Of a DNA stretch of 64,000 nucleotides, positions 23,122 through 33,800 are shown piece after piece (the stretch's first letter is position 1; each line of letters begins with the position of its first letter). Origin of the DNA: Chlamydomonas sphaeroides (lineage: Eukaryota; Chlorophyta; Chlorophyceae; Chlamydomonadales; Chlamydomonadaceae); assembly GCA_001662425.1 (NCBI GenBank), contig BDDC01000072.1:15078-79077 (forward strand), in the 5' to 3' direction. Made by a program: the position numbers and the translations under genes. A model generated the notes under the pieces. That model did not search any database, had not been told where the DNA came from, and was given only the letters and a program-made list of their open reading frames with translations.

Positions 23122-25343
23122 TTACTCCGACTCCTCCTTCTTCTCCTTCTTCTTCTTGTCCTTCTTTTCCTTCTGCGGGGCGGCGGCAGACAGATGCCAT
23201 GTCAAGCACGGCGGGCGCACGAGTCGCTAGCCGGCACCGTGCGTCCCCTCGCGGCCCGCCCAGAGGTGCCGCAGCACCGCAGCCGCCGAGCCCACGCCGG
23301 CCCGTGCCTGCAGCGGCGGCTCGCTACCGCCTACAACACCGAGCGGCCCACCTTTTCCTTCTTCTTCTCCGGTTTAGCCTCCTCGCTGGGCTCCGGAGAG
23401 GCGGACGCTGCCCGCTTCTTCTCCTGTGGGTCCGGATGAATGGAGTGAGTGCCGCCTCTCAGCCTGGCCTGACGGCAGCCGCCCGCTAGCCAGACATCGC
23501 CTACCAGACTGTGCCCGAACCCGTCTCCACGCCACGGACACAGCTGCGGCCCCATTCCTGCGCCCGCCTCACCTTCTTCTCCTTCTTGTCCTTCTTCTTC
23601 TTCTCGCCCCCCTCCTCCATCTCCACGTCCCCACCCTCCGCCTCCTCCTTCTTCTTCTTCTCCTGCAGCGGCCACGCGGCAGGGAGCACGGTCATGCACG
23701 GACACGCAGGAACGACCCCAGCACATATCCCAGAACAGATGCCACAAGCCAGACATTACGCGCGCCCCTGCAATCCTTTCAAACCCCGTGCGCGCCCCTC
23801 GGCCCCGCCTGCCCTACCTTCTTCTCCTTCTTCTCCTTCTTGGCCTCGCCATCCGCCTCAGGCGCCGGCTGCTCAGCGGCCGCCTCAGCGGGCGCCGCCG
23901 CCGGCGCCGCAGCGCCGTTGCTGGCGACGAAGTCCGGCAGCGAGCGCAGGTACTCCTTGGGCGTGTTCTCGTTGGGCCGCCCGTGCTTGTCGAGCTGTGG
24001 GAACGAGCCAACCCCGGTGAGGCGGCACAGCACGACGTCAGCACCTGATCCCATACGGCTAGGCCCCGCCTCGCCACTGACCCCATCCGCCCCTCGCCTC
24101 CCCTTCCAAGCCCCGCCCCCTGCGCCCCGCCGCCCACCTTGCCATCGGCGATGAGCTTCTTCTTGAGCGCAGCGTACGGCCCCAGGCCCCAGCGCCGCGG
24201 GTACGTGTCGCGCTCCATGATCACGCGCTTGATCTTGGCCACGCAGCCGTGATCCACGGTCGCCATGACGCCCGTCGTCATCTGCGCAATGCCCACGGCA
24301 ATGGCCTCGCCCTTGGTGGTCATCAGCACCACCTCGTCGTCCACCTCAATGCCGCTCTCGAAGCGCAGCAGACCCGGGATCATGAGCTTGGCGCCGTAGC
24401 AGATGGCGTTGACGGCCGAGTCCTTGACAACGCAGCGCTTGAACGACGTGAGCAGCACCTCCAGGGGCATGATGACGCGGCGCAGGTAGGCCTCGTCCTT
24501 GAAGTTGTCGTACACCCACTGCGCGTCCAGCACGTCGTGCATGGTGACCATGTTGTTGGACGGCGACTCGCCCATGATGCCGGAGCGCACACGGCGCAGC
24601 TCCTGCATGTGGCCGCCGACACCGAGCATGAGGCCCAGGTGCACGCACATGGTCCGCACGTACGTGCCGGCCTCGCACGAGATCCAGAACACCGCCAGGT
24701 GCCGCTCCTCGTCGTACTCAAACAGCTTGGCCGAGTAGATGGTGCGCACGCGGAGCTGGCGCTTGACGGCCGAGATGAGCGGCGGGCGCTGGAAGAGCGC
24801 GCCGGTGAGCGTCTCGAGCGCCTTGCCGACGGCAGCCTTGCCGCCCTCCACCTTGGAGTGGAAGCGCGCGATGCAGACGTACTCCTTTCCGGCGGCCTGC
24901 TGGGCCTTGACCAGGCGCGTGGCGCGGTCGATGCAGACGATGAGGTTGCCCGTCACCTTCGGGTCCAGCGTGCCGGAGTGGCCGGTCTTCTCCACGCGCA
25001 GGATGCGCTTGACCCACGCGACCACCTCGTGCGAAGAGGGGTTGGCGGGCTTGTCGAGGTTGATGGTGCCGTAGGACATGTACTCCCGCAGCGCGCGCTT
25101 GAGCGGGGTGCTGCCGGCGGGGATGGGCGTGTAGTGCCCGGTGCGCACGTTCAGCTTGTCATAGTTCTTAAGCAGCAGCGGCCACTTGCTGGTGTCCAGC
25201 TTCGGCACAGTCTGCTCCGGCTTGATGAGGAAGTCGGTTTTCTGCTGCGCCTCGCCGACGCTCATGCTGGTGCCGGCGGCTGTAGACGGCGCCGTGGCCA
25301 CCTCCGACTTCTCCTTCTTATCACCCTTATCCTTCTTGCCCAT
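23122..25343 (-). CDS. Dyskerin/CBF5 H/ACA snoRNP pseudouridine synthase
   Basis: Catalytic subunit of H/ACA snoRNPs, acting in the nucleolus on rRNA and snRNA. Five exons join in phase 0 to 531 residues: 24138-25343, 23818-23994, 23573-23662, 23352-23423 and 23122-23172 (TAA). Exon 1 alone carries the DKLN domain, the TruB catalytic domain with GHSGTLDPKVTG (catalytic Asp at residue 127), and the PUA domain (KDSAVNAICYGAKLMIPGLL). RRWGLGPYA and LDKHGRPNENTPKEY follow. The last four exons mostly encode Lys/Glu-rich tail, typical of eukaryotic dyskerins and serving nucleolar localisation. A lysine-rich start (MGKKDKGDKK) is also normal. The stop is placed at the in-frame TAA after KKEESE. Confidence 0.96.
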
Positions 25344-25723
25344 GATGCCCTACTGGCGAAAGAGCAGCGACAAACGCGGGGTACAGCGGCGGTAGGGCGG
25401 CGCCTTTGTCGGAAGCAGCGCGGCGTGCGGTTGTATGCTTCCTTGCGTGTTACGAGGTTAGTCGTTGTGCTTGTGGGTGACAGTGTGTGCTTGCGGGGCA
25501 TCCATGCCCGAGTTTGCTTCCCCGCTCGCCGATGCAATGATGGTTTGGGCAGTGGAGCGCGGAGCCCCAAGCACGCTAGCATATTATTCGAGCTATCCAC
25601 TGTTACTGCAAGATACAAAGGGCGGAACTCAGCGGCTTTGTGAAGCGCATCTTTGGCATTCGGCGCCCCACGCAGGGCGCCGTCGCTTGAAACTAGCATT
25701 GCCATAAACGCTTTACTTCAATC
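25344..25723. promoter_or_regulatory. Divergent promoter, dyskerin / unknown 210-aa protein
   Basis: 380 bp between two start codons with no coding exon. It is richer in A and T than the flanking genes, especially 25430-25470 and 25570-25620. Confidence 0.4.
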
Positions 25724-26650
25724 ATGACGTGGACTGATGAGGTGCACGATAACCGCTACGCGAAGGCCGTGACCCGAGCGACTGCGGAGCGCAGGCTGCG
25801 CAAGCGGGGACTTGCCGTGCCGGTGATGGGGACGGCAGAGGCGGGCCCCGTGTTGGCCATGGCCGCTGTGGTGTCCGGACTCGCGGCGTGGCAGCGATGG
25901 GGAGGGCTGGTGCGATCGACGCTGACGGGCCACCCGCTGGTGCAGCAGCTCCGCACCCTCGTCTTTGGCAGCAAGTCAGCCGCGCTGCGGCAAGTAGCGG
26001 GGGCAAAGGCATCCAGCAGCAAGCCCACGGGCGGCAGCGGCAAGGCCACGGCCAGCAGCAGCAAGGTCGTCGCGCGCAAGCCTGCGACGCCGTCCCAGGC
26101 CGCCGGGTCGGCGGCGGAGGCACGGCTATCGGCAGCAGCTCCCACCACCACGGTGAGCATGCCAGCTTCAAACTCCCACAAGGGTGGGCCTCTAGCCCGG
26201 GAAGCGCGCCTGTGTCCGTTCAAGCACCAAGGTGCCAGCGTTGGGCCGATCCAGTGCTCCCCGTCGGCGGATGTGGCAACGAGGCTCCCCACAGCCAGGC
26301 CACCATGCTTGCGACGTCTAGCGTCTCAAACCCCTTTGCGAACCCCCCGCGCTGAACCGCCGCCCCCCACCTTCCCGCCCCGCGCTGCGTCGCTGCTGAC
26401 ACCTACCCACGCCACACCCGCCCGCCCTTTACTGGCTCGATTCCAGCAGGCCGCGGCCTCCTCGTCCTCATCGGCCCGGGCCGTGCCGCCGGTGCCCAGC
26501 CGGCCGCCGCAGACGGCGCCGCAGCCGACGCCCAGCACCAGCGCCGCCGCACCGGCACCGGCGCCGGCGCCAAGCGCCGCAGCAGCCAGCGGCGGGTCCG
26601 GGGCAGGGGGCGGCGGAGGCAGCAAGAAGAAGAGCAAGAAGCGGCGATGA
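25724..26650 (+). CDS. Unrecognised small protein with lysine-rich C-terminus
   Basis: I do not recognise it. Proposed exons are 25724-26152 and 26447-26650 (TGA), 210 residues. The ATG follows an AT-rich leader. The N-terminus is charged (DEVHDNRYAKAVTRATAERR), then comes a weakly hydrophobic stretch AGPVLAMAAVVSGLAAW that could be a membrane helix. The rest is Ser/Ala/Pro/Gly-rich and disordered, ending SKKKSKKRR. The intron is bounded by ACG|GTGAGC and TTCCAG. It is 294 nt with no in-frame stop, so the unspliced message would encode 308 residues. The acceptor is a CAGCAG tandem, so one glutamine may be optional. A basic tail after a membrane segment could suggest ER or ribosome contact, but this is only a guess. 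Confidence 0.65.
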   Translation: MTWTDEVHDNRYAKAVTRATAERRLRKRGLAVPVMGTAEAGPVLAMAAVVSGLAAWQRWGGLVRSTLTGHPLVQQLRTLVFGSKSAALRQVAGAKASSSKPTGGSGKATASSSKVVARKPATPSQAAGSAAEARLSAAAPTTTVSMPASNSHKGGPLAREARLCPFKHQGASVGPIQCSPSADVATRLPTARPPCLRRLASQTPLRTPRAEPPPPTFPPRAASLLTPTHATPARPLLARFQQAAASSSSSARAVPPVPSRPPQTAPQPTPSTSAAAPAPAPAPSAAAASGGSGAGGGGGSKKKSKKRR

Positions 26651-27782
26651 GCTTCGGCGCCGGCCGGGCCTGAAGCTGGCGAGCGTGAAGTTGGGCGTGG
26701 TGGTGGAGGGGGCTCGTATGGCTGCGGGTGGCGCGGGCGGCCGCGGTGGCAGGCTGAGCAGGGTTAGGGCAGTCGGGGCGGGGCGGGCTGTGGCGGGGCG
26801 TGCGGCCCACCCAGCGGGGCCCTATGAGGGCTGCTGGGCGGTTGGGAGCGCGCGGCAGCGCGCACGCCGGTGTGACGCGAGGGCCTGGGGCGGGCAGGCC
26901 GCACGCGCAGTCCGCAGTCGATGCAGCTGTTGGGTAGGCCCGTTAAAGGCGTGGGCGGTCAGGCCTGTTGGCAGGCGGGCTGGTGGTTGCGGCGTCAGCA
27001 GTGAGCTAGGGTTGGGCTGCAGCGTTTTCGCGGGCTGCGTGGCTCCCTTGCGGCTGCGTGTGGCGGCCGGGGCGGCAGACGGAGAGGCGGTGCTGGCGCC
27101 TGGGCGCAGGCCTGCTGGCGAGGCCCGTGGCTGTGCTGGGCCAGCACTGCTGGCAATGCCCTGCAGCCTGGTGCTGTACTTCCTGGTGCACTTGTGTTGG
27201 TTGGCAATGCGGCAGGCGTAGTTGGCGAGGCGGCAGGCGTACGGACGGCCGCGTGGCGAGAGGCCGCTTACACACGCAGCGCACAGTGCTATCAGGCAGC
27301 ACAAGGCGCATGCAAAGCGCGTCGAGGGGGCTTATACGGTAGAGGATGTCAAGAGCCTACGCAAACGCAACATGCGTGTCCCAACCAATCTCACACACGT
27401 CCAAGAAGCGGTGGCCTATCATACAGCCGCGGACCGGCCGGCCCTGCCGTCGCGCGGGTCACTACCAGGACGCACCAGGAGGGCGCCTCCTGGGACGCAC
27501 AACCGGCAGAGGGCGCACACCCACACACGCGGCCGCGGGCTACCTAGCCAGCTCATGCACCAGCCATCATACAGAAGGTGGCAGCAACGAGTGCAGTACT
27601 GCAAGTCAACAGCAAGGGGGTATTGCCCAGGGGACGCCAACCGCTCGCGGCCTTTCAACTCCTCGCCGCGGGCCGCTCATCACATCACCGGACAGAGGCG
27701 AACCCCACGAACACTGGCCACGGCGCACGTGGCCACGCACCCACGCCTCAGCCACCCCGCGCCGCAGGGCTTCTCGCGGCGC
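26651..27782. other. Tail-to-tail intergenic region
   Basis: No gene seen. A minus-strand TGTAA at 27268-27272 is a candidate polyadenylation signal for the next gene, about 510 nt past its stop. Confidence 0.4.
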
Positions 27783-29180
27783 TCACTGCGCCGTCAGCGC
27801 TGGCGGCGTGCCGCCCGGCGCCGGCGGGTGCGTCTGCGCCTCGTGCGCCTCGTGTGTGAACTTGGCCACCTCCTCCTTGACCGCCTCGCCCAGGCTGGTC
27901 GTCACGGCGGCCGCCTCGTCGATGGCGTGCTCCACCGTGCTCACCTGCCGGGGCGGGTAGGAGCCGGGGCAGGGGCAGGGCAGGGATCAGGCAAGGAGGA
28001 GTTGGTGGAAGCGCGCTCGCACGGAGGAGTTGGTGGAAGCGCGCTGGCACGGAGGAGTTGGCGGAAGCGCGCTGGCACGGCGCACGACATGGCTGGAACC
28101 CCGGGAGACGGGCAGGGTGCGGGGCCGTGGACGCCAGCGGCTTGTGCTGCCAGGCCCCGACAGCGGCAGCAGAGTGCCTGGGTGTCGGCGCAGGCTGCCG
28201 TGCGAGCGAAAGAAGCTTCAAGAGGTCAGGAGCTCAGCGCGGTGCCAGCTCCTGCGTGCGGCGGCACCGTGCTGCCAGCACAGGGCCCCCCAGCGACGCG
28301 GCAGCCCCCGCAACCCTGCGACCCGGGCGGCCCGACCCACCACCGCGTTCTTGACCGAGTCCACGGCGCCCAACGCCGGCTGCGGGTCCTGCCGCAGCTG
28401 CTCCGCAGTCTCGTGGTGCCCCACCTGCGGCCCCACACGGGGCACAGCAGCGAGCAGCCGCATGGGCGCAGGGTTGGCACCGTGCTGCCTTCGCGAATCG
28501 CGTTTCTGGCAGCGGGCCGGTGGCGTTGTCAGGAGGCAGGATCCGCACCCCCCGCCCGGCAACGCGGCCCACAGCCAAATCCCGCGGCGCCCGTCGCCCC
28601 GACCCGCCCTGGTGCACCTTGCCGGCAATCTCCTGGATGGGACCTCCGGCCGGCGCTGGCGCGTGCACGGGCGCGGCTGCGGCCGCCGCATCCCCAGGTG
28701 CGGCCGCCGGCGGGGTGCCTGAGAGGGTGAAATGGGCAGACATGGGAAGATAACCGTGGAAACCCAAGCTTGGATCCAGATGCAAGGTTCACGGGTCGCG
28801 TCGAGTCTGCTGATCCCGGGGCGGTCAACGCTCGCGCTCGAGGCGGCTGCCTCGCCGCGCCCGCTGCGCCCGCCCGGTCTCACACGCACCGGCAGCCGCC
28901 TTGTCCTTCTTCTTGCTGCCGCTTATCTTGAGCGCCGCCTTGACGCGCTTGGCAAACGCCTGGACCTGCGAGGCCAGCGAAGCACAGTTGCGGTTAGGTC
29001 CGCGACGCCCCAGCAGCGCGCGGCGCCACTGCTGTCCACTTAAGAACGCGCCTTTGCGGCGAAGGCCGACTCGAGCTTGACGGGCTTGGTGGCATCGGCG
29101 GGAGGCTTGCTGGTTTGGTCGGGCGCCGGCGCGGCGTCCGCGAGGACGGGGGCATCGGGAGCTGGCGGAGCCTGCGCCAT
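27783..29180 (-). CDS. Unrecognised small Ala-rich helical protein
   Basis: I do not recognise a family. Five exons join in phase to 183 residues: 29052-29180, 28890-28965, 28618-28718, 28341-28424 and 27783-27944 (TGA). The ATG begins MAQAPPAPDAPVL. The protein is hydrophilic, rich in Ala, Pro and Lys, and has no cysteine, signal peptide or membrane segment. Segments such as VQAFAKRVKAALKISGSKKK, VDSVKNAV and TTSLGEAVKEEVAKFTHEA look like amphipathic helices, somewhat like LEA-type protective proteins, but no defining motif is present. Intron 1 would need a weak GC donor (AAG|GCGCGT), so the first junction is the least certain. Intron 4 contains a 28-bp tandem repeat. Confidence 0.6.
27995..28078. 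repeat. 28-bp tandem repeat, three copies, in intron 4
   Basis: Units at 27995-28022, 28023-28050 and 28051-28078 differ at only two positions. Intronic and non-coding. Confidence 0.95.
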
Positions 29181-30851
29181 ACTGGATGCTTTTTGGTTGT
29201 GCTGAGTTGATTTCGGGCGGGTGCTGTGTGGTGCGTGCAGAGCACGAAGCTGGCGACCAGGGCGACTAGGGCGACGACAAGGCGGAAGCCTTCAGGGTCC
29301 GGCCATCCGGGGGGCGCTGTGTCGCAGGTTGTGGGGCACCGAGACTCACAACGTACTCGACACGCTGCGACACTGCTGCGGGCGCTGCCGCACGCGTTTT
29401 GCACGTTACTAGGTTCGCGACCCCTGGGTCGCCCCGTGGTGTCAGGCCACTGGCTGTGACGTGGTACCTTGTCGCCCCTAGCTGCTCCCCTGGTGCCTCC
29501 TGGTGCTCAACATGCTGTTTGCATGCTTTATAGTCGCTCCCCTGTGCGCCTGCTGTGCAATCTCACCCACCAAGATGTCGCCTCATCCGGCTCAGGCGTG
29601 GTACGCTGCGGGCCCCCGGGGTTTCCAATTACAACCAGAAGGATGCCAGGAGAGGAACAGAGACCACCTTGCAACAACCGCTCTGGCACCCCAGGTGCTC
29701 AGCAACCCGACTGGTTAGCGGGCGTCCTTGAATGGCGGTGTAGAACGGTATTGGGAAGCGTCGCACGCTTGTAGCGTCGCCGCCGGGGTTGCCGCCGCGA
29801 CCTCCTCTTCCAAGCCTGTGGGATGGGCTGCTTGGATCCCCGTAGCTGCCCCCATGCCGCTGCGAGCCGCTGCGGTTCCCTTTGACGGGCCGCCTCAGCG
29901 GGGGCAGCGCCCATCCGAGAGACTCGAGGCGGAGGCCCTGGACCACGGGCAGGGCGCAGCAGGCCGCTTCAGGGAGCGCCCTTGAGGGCGCCGTTGGCGC
30001 GGGTGGCCGTGCTCCAGTGGCCCTCGGCTGACGCAGGGTGCAGCTGCCTGCGGGAGGTGGGGAGGTGGGGCGCGCGATCGTAGGCCTACAGGAACGGGGC
30101 GCAGGGGCTTCCACCTGTTTCCACAAGAAGCTGGAAGCCAAGCGCGCAGGCGGGTGCCGTGTCAGGTGTTCGTGTGGGGGAGGTCTCCCCCTGGCTGCAG
30201 CCGGGCTTACGCCAGCTCACGTGTGTTTTAGCCCCAACCCAGGGAAAGGCTTCCCTGGCCGCAACCTGGCGCTCGGCGCGGTGTCGCCGCGCGAGGTGGA
30301 GAGCGTGAGGGCACCTGCCTAGGGCACCTGCCCTCGACCCCAGGACCCCAAGAGCCGGTCGCCAATCTGTGCTGACCATCACACATAGCGTTCGCCATAC
30401 ACCTACCTGCTCATATGCAACACACGCGTAACACGTAAAACAGCCCGTTCACCGCCGAGCATCTTACGTTGCGACTGACGACCAGGCCTTGAACTCACCT
30501 CGCAGTGCCGAGAGCAGTAAGCTGACTCCCTGATCTGAAAATCAGCGAACATTAGGAATTGGTACGTTGCTCTGGTGTGAATCGTGCGCTCAGTCAGTTG
30601 GACGAGACGTTCGGTGCCTAGCGTGAAAGCTCCCACGTACACAAGAGTTCTGCGCGACATTGTATCCAATTGTATATTGCTGCGCTGCGTACACACCCAA
30701 CACCGCGGTGTGCACACGCAGCTCGAACGTCGCCCGACTTTTGCTGGGCTCGGAAACGCATCTCCCGGACTGTTCTTCTACTCATCGTAACACTGTGCCT
30801 ACTTTGGGGCTGACTCCTTACCTTGCAGCGCCGGGAGCGCCAACAAACCAG
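29181..30851. promoter_or_regulatory. Long head-to-head intergenic region
   Basis: 1.7 kb without a supportable exon between the small Ala-rich gene and the GH16 gene. The part 30370-30800 is relatively AT-rich and probably contains the GH16 promoter and 5' UTR. No tRNA was recognised. Confidence 0.4.
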
Positions 30852-33800
30852 ATGGCACGGCGTTGGCCGGCGCCAAGGCTGGCGCTGTCGTTGTTGGCCC
30901 TGCTAGCGACTGTTGCGATATCAAGTAAGTGTTCCCTTTGCCTGCCGTAGCTAAGGTGGACGGCTTAATGTCGCGCCAGAGCGCAACGGGGCTTGTGCAC
31001 CTTGTTGCCTTGGTTAACCAGCCCGCTTGATATGTCGGCAACTTCTGTAACGAGCGAGGGACCGAATGCGTGTTCGTTTACCACTCGACAACGGCGAACC
31101 AGCGCCCCCGCCCGCCCCTGCTCCGCTCCCCGCTGCCCGTGCCCGCCCCTTGCAGGGGGGGCCGCACCGGCCAGGTCGCCGCCCCCTTCGCCGAAGCCCC
31201 CGTCGCCCCCGGCCCCGCCCAGCCCCCCCGCGCCCCCGGCACCTCCGCCGGGCGTTGTCGAGGTGCTGGCCTGGTCGGACGAGTTCGGCGGCTGCCCCGA
31301 CACACGGGCCAGCAGGTGTACCGCCTTCGCCAACGAAATCGACACCCGCAACTGGAGCTTCGACCTGAACGATGGCAGCCAGTATGTGGCGGGCATGACG
31401 GCCTGGGGCAACAACGAGCTGCAGGCAAGCGCCGGGGCCGGCGGGGGTGCTGATGTTTGGTGTAGGGGATCCGAGGCGATACGGACGACGGGGCCAGGAC
31501 GTGCGCTGAGTCTGGGGCTGCGCACGGTGGGGAGACAGAACGCCGGCGCCAAGCGGGATCGAGTGCCCGCCGTGTGGCGCTCACGCCGGCATGCATCGCC
31601 CAGGGCTCGCATCCCCCGAGACGCCCCGAGCGGCGCCGCCTGGCCGACGTGCGTCTCGCTGACCCGCCGCAGTGCTACACGAATGCGGCGGCCAACGTGA
31701 GGGTTGACAAGGCCGCCGCGCTGCCGGCCACCGCCGCGGGCGCTGACGGCGGCGTGCTCACCATCACGGCGCAGCCCGTCTCCACGTCCTTCACTTGCGG
31801 GGTGCGGCGGGAGGCCGGGTCCGGGCCAGAGGACGTGCCGAAGAAAACATGCACTTCCGGTAGTCTGCAATCTCCGCGTCATGATCCACGCCGCCGTGTG
31901 GAGGTCGGCAAGCGCGCGCCAATGCCGCGCGGCCGGCGCGGCTCTGGCTGCCGCTGCTACCCGGAGCCCGTCTCTCCGAGCCGATACGCCAGTTGATGCC
32001 ATGTCTGCCTCACCGGTCCACCCACAGAACACGGCGAACCGCAACTGGAAGAGTGGCCGCATCCACACCCGCAACAAGCGCTCGTTCATGTGAGCCGGAG
32101 GAGCCGGCCGGCACGCATGGGGCGGCGCTGGGGCAGCAGCAGGGGACGGGACCGCCTCTGGAGGGGCGAGACAAGAGCGGGCGCTTGATCCGAGTGAACA
32201 GGATAGCTGGCCACATGGCTGACCCTAGGGAGGCTGACCCTGGTCCGCAGGCCTGAGGTCGGCAAGCCGGTCAAGATCTCGGCGCGCGTCAAGCTGCCGC
32301 TGGGTGAGCTTGCCGCCGGGCCGCAGGCTGCGTGTCGGCGGCCACACACACGATCAGCACTGGGCGTGTCGCGCGTGTCGTGTCACTCCCTGTCCTACTT
32401 CTGAACACACACCGCGTGCGTGTTACTCTAGTACTTGACGTGTAATTGAATACACAGGCCAGCTAGCCGCCACACGCCACGTCCGCGAGCTGGCCGCTGA
32501 CCCATGGTTCCGTTGCTGCTCCACGCTCGCCACCTCGCCTCGCCCGCAGTCTCCGGCGCCTGGCCGCGATTCTGGGCCTTCCCTGAGACCACGCGGTGAG
32601 CCGCCGGCCTGAAATCGTGGGCATGCACATTCTTGGACCTGCTTTGAACAAGTTGCGAAGCTAGAGCTGCGTAGCCGGTAGCAACGGCGCGACAGTGGTC
32701 TGACGGCCGCCGTGTGCGGCTTGCCGCAACGTGTTCGTCTCGCAGGACGGACTGCCTGGGCTGTGGGAAGTACGGCAACGGCTGGTGCAGCAGCGGCGAG
32801 GTACGGCGGCCGCGACACGCAGTTAGCTTGGAATGAGGCGCGAAGGGGAGGCGCGAGGAAGGGGCGCGGGCGCAGTGGTACGCACAGCAGCCACGCACGG
32901 CGACCCACCGTTCTGCTCATGGCCCCACAGATCGACTTTGTGCAGTCGCGTGGCGTCGAGAACATCACCTACAGCCAGGCGCACTTTGGCGGTGGCGCAG
33001 TGTCGGTGAGTGTAAGGCAGCAGCACATGGCTGGCCGGCGCTGCGGACTGCAGGGGCCCTGGTGCTGACGGCGAGTTGCGTGCTGTCTGCTGTGGTTGGT
33101 GCCGCGCGCCCTCCGTGCCGCAGGCCGAGGGTACCAACTGCTACCAGATCACAGGTAGGCTGTGCGCCGACGAGAGGTTCCCGCGAGAAGCGCAACGCCT
33201 GTAGCGGCAGGAGGCCGTCTGGAGTGGGGCCTGGGCTGGAGCGGAGCGTTGCGCCCCGCCGCCGCTGGGCTGGACAGCGCCTTTTCCGCGAGCATGAGGC
33301 TTGGACTTGGACGACAGGGCCGCTGGAATGTAAAGCGTGCGGTGGAAACGCTTGATCGGGTGTGAGCATACATAGCGCGACTCAATGGGCGCCTTGCTGC
33401 CCCCTCTCGCAGGCTCCAAGTCCATCGGCGGCATCCAGCCCATCGACGCCGTGTCGCCCTGGATCAACATCACCACCATCTGGAGCACGGAGAGCATGAA
33501 GGTGGGACCGGTGGGGGGGGCATGGCGCGGTGGTGGCCAGAGGCTTGGGCCTGGGCGCCGCAGGCCGGCAACCTGGGCTGGTGGGCTTGGTCAGCCCAGG
33601 AGGGCAGCCTCCGTGACGCGTACAACACGCGCAACCCGGCCCACAACGCTGCCTTTAAACCCACCCGCGCAGTTCTACATCGACGGCACCCTGGTCAACG
33701 AGGTGAGGCTGCAGGGCGGGCTGCTGGCTGCAGCGCTCGCGCGCCATCGCAGGCCAGCGCCGCCACGTGGCGCAGCGGCATGCCCGCCTCCCCCGTGCCG

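Noticed and set aside
24249..25643. 464-codon open frame on the plus strand opposite dyskerin
   Set aside because: It mirrors a strongly conserved single exon of dyskerin. The frame is open because GC-rich codons on one strand leave few stops on the other; its protein looks like no family.
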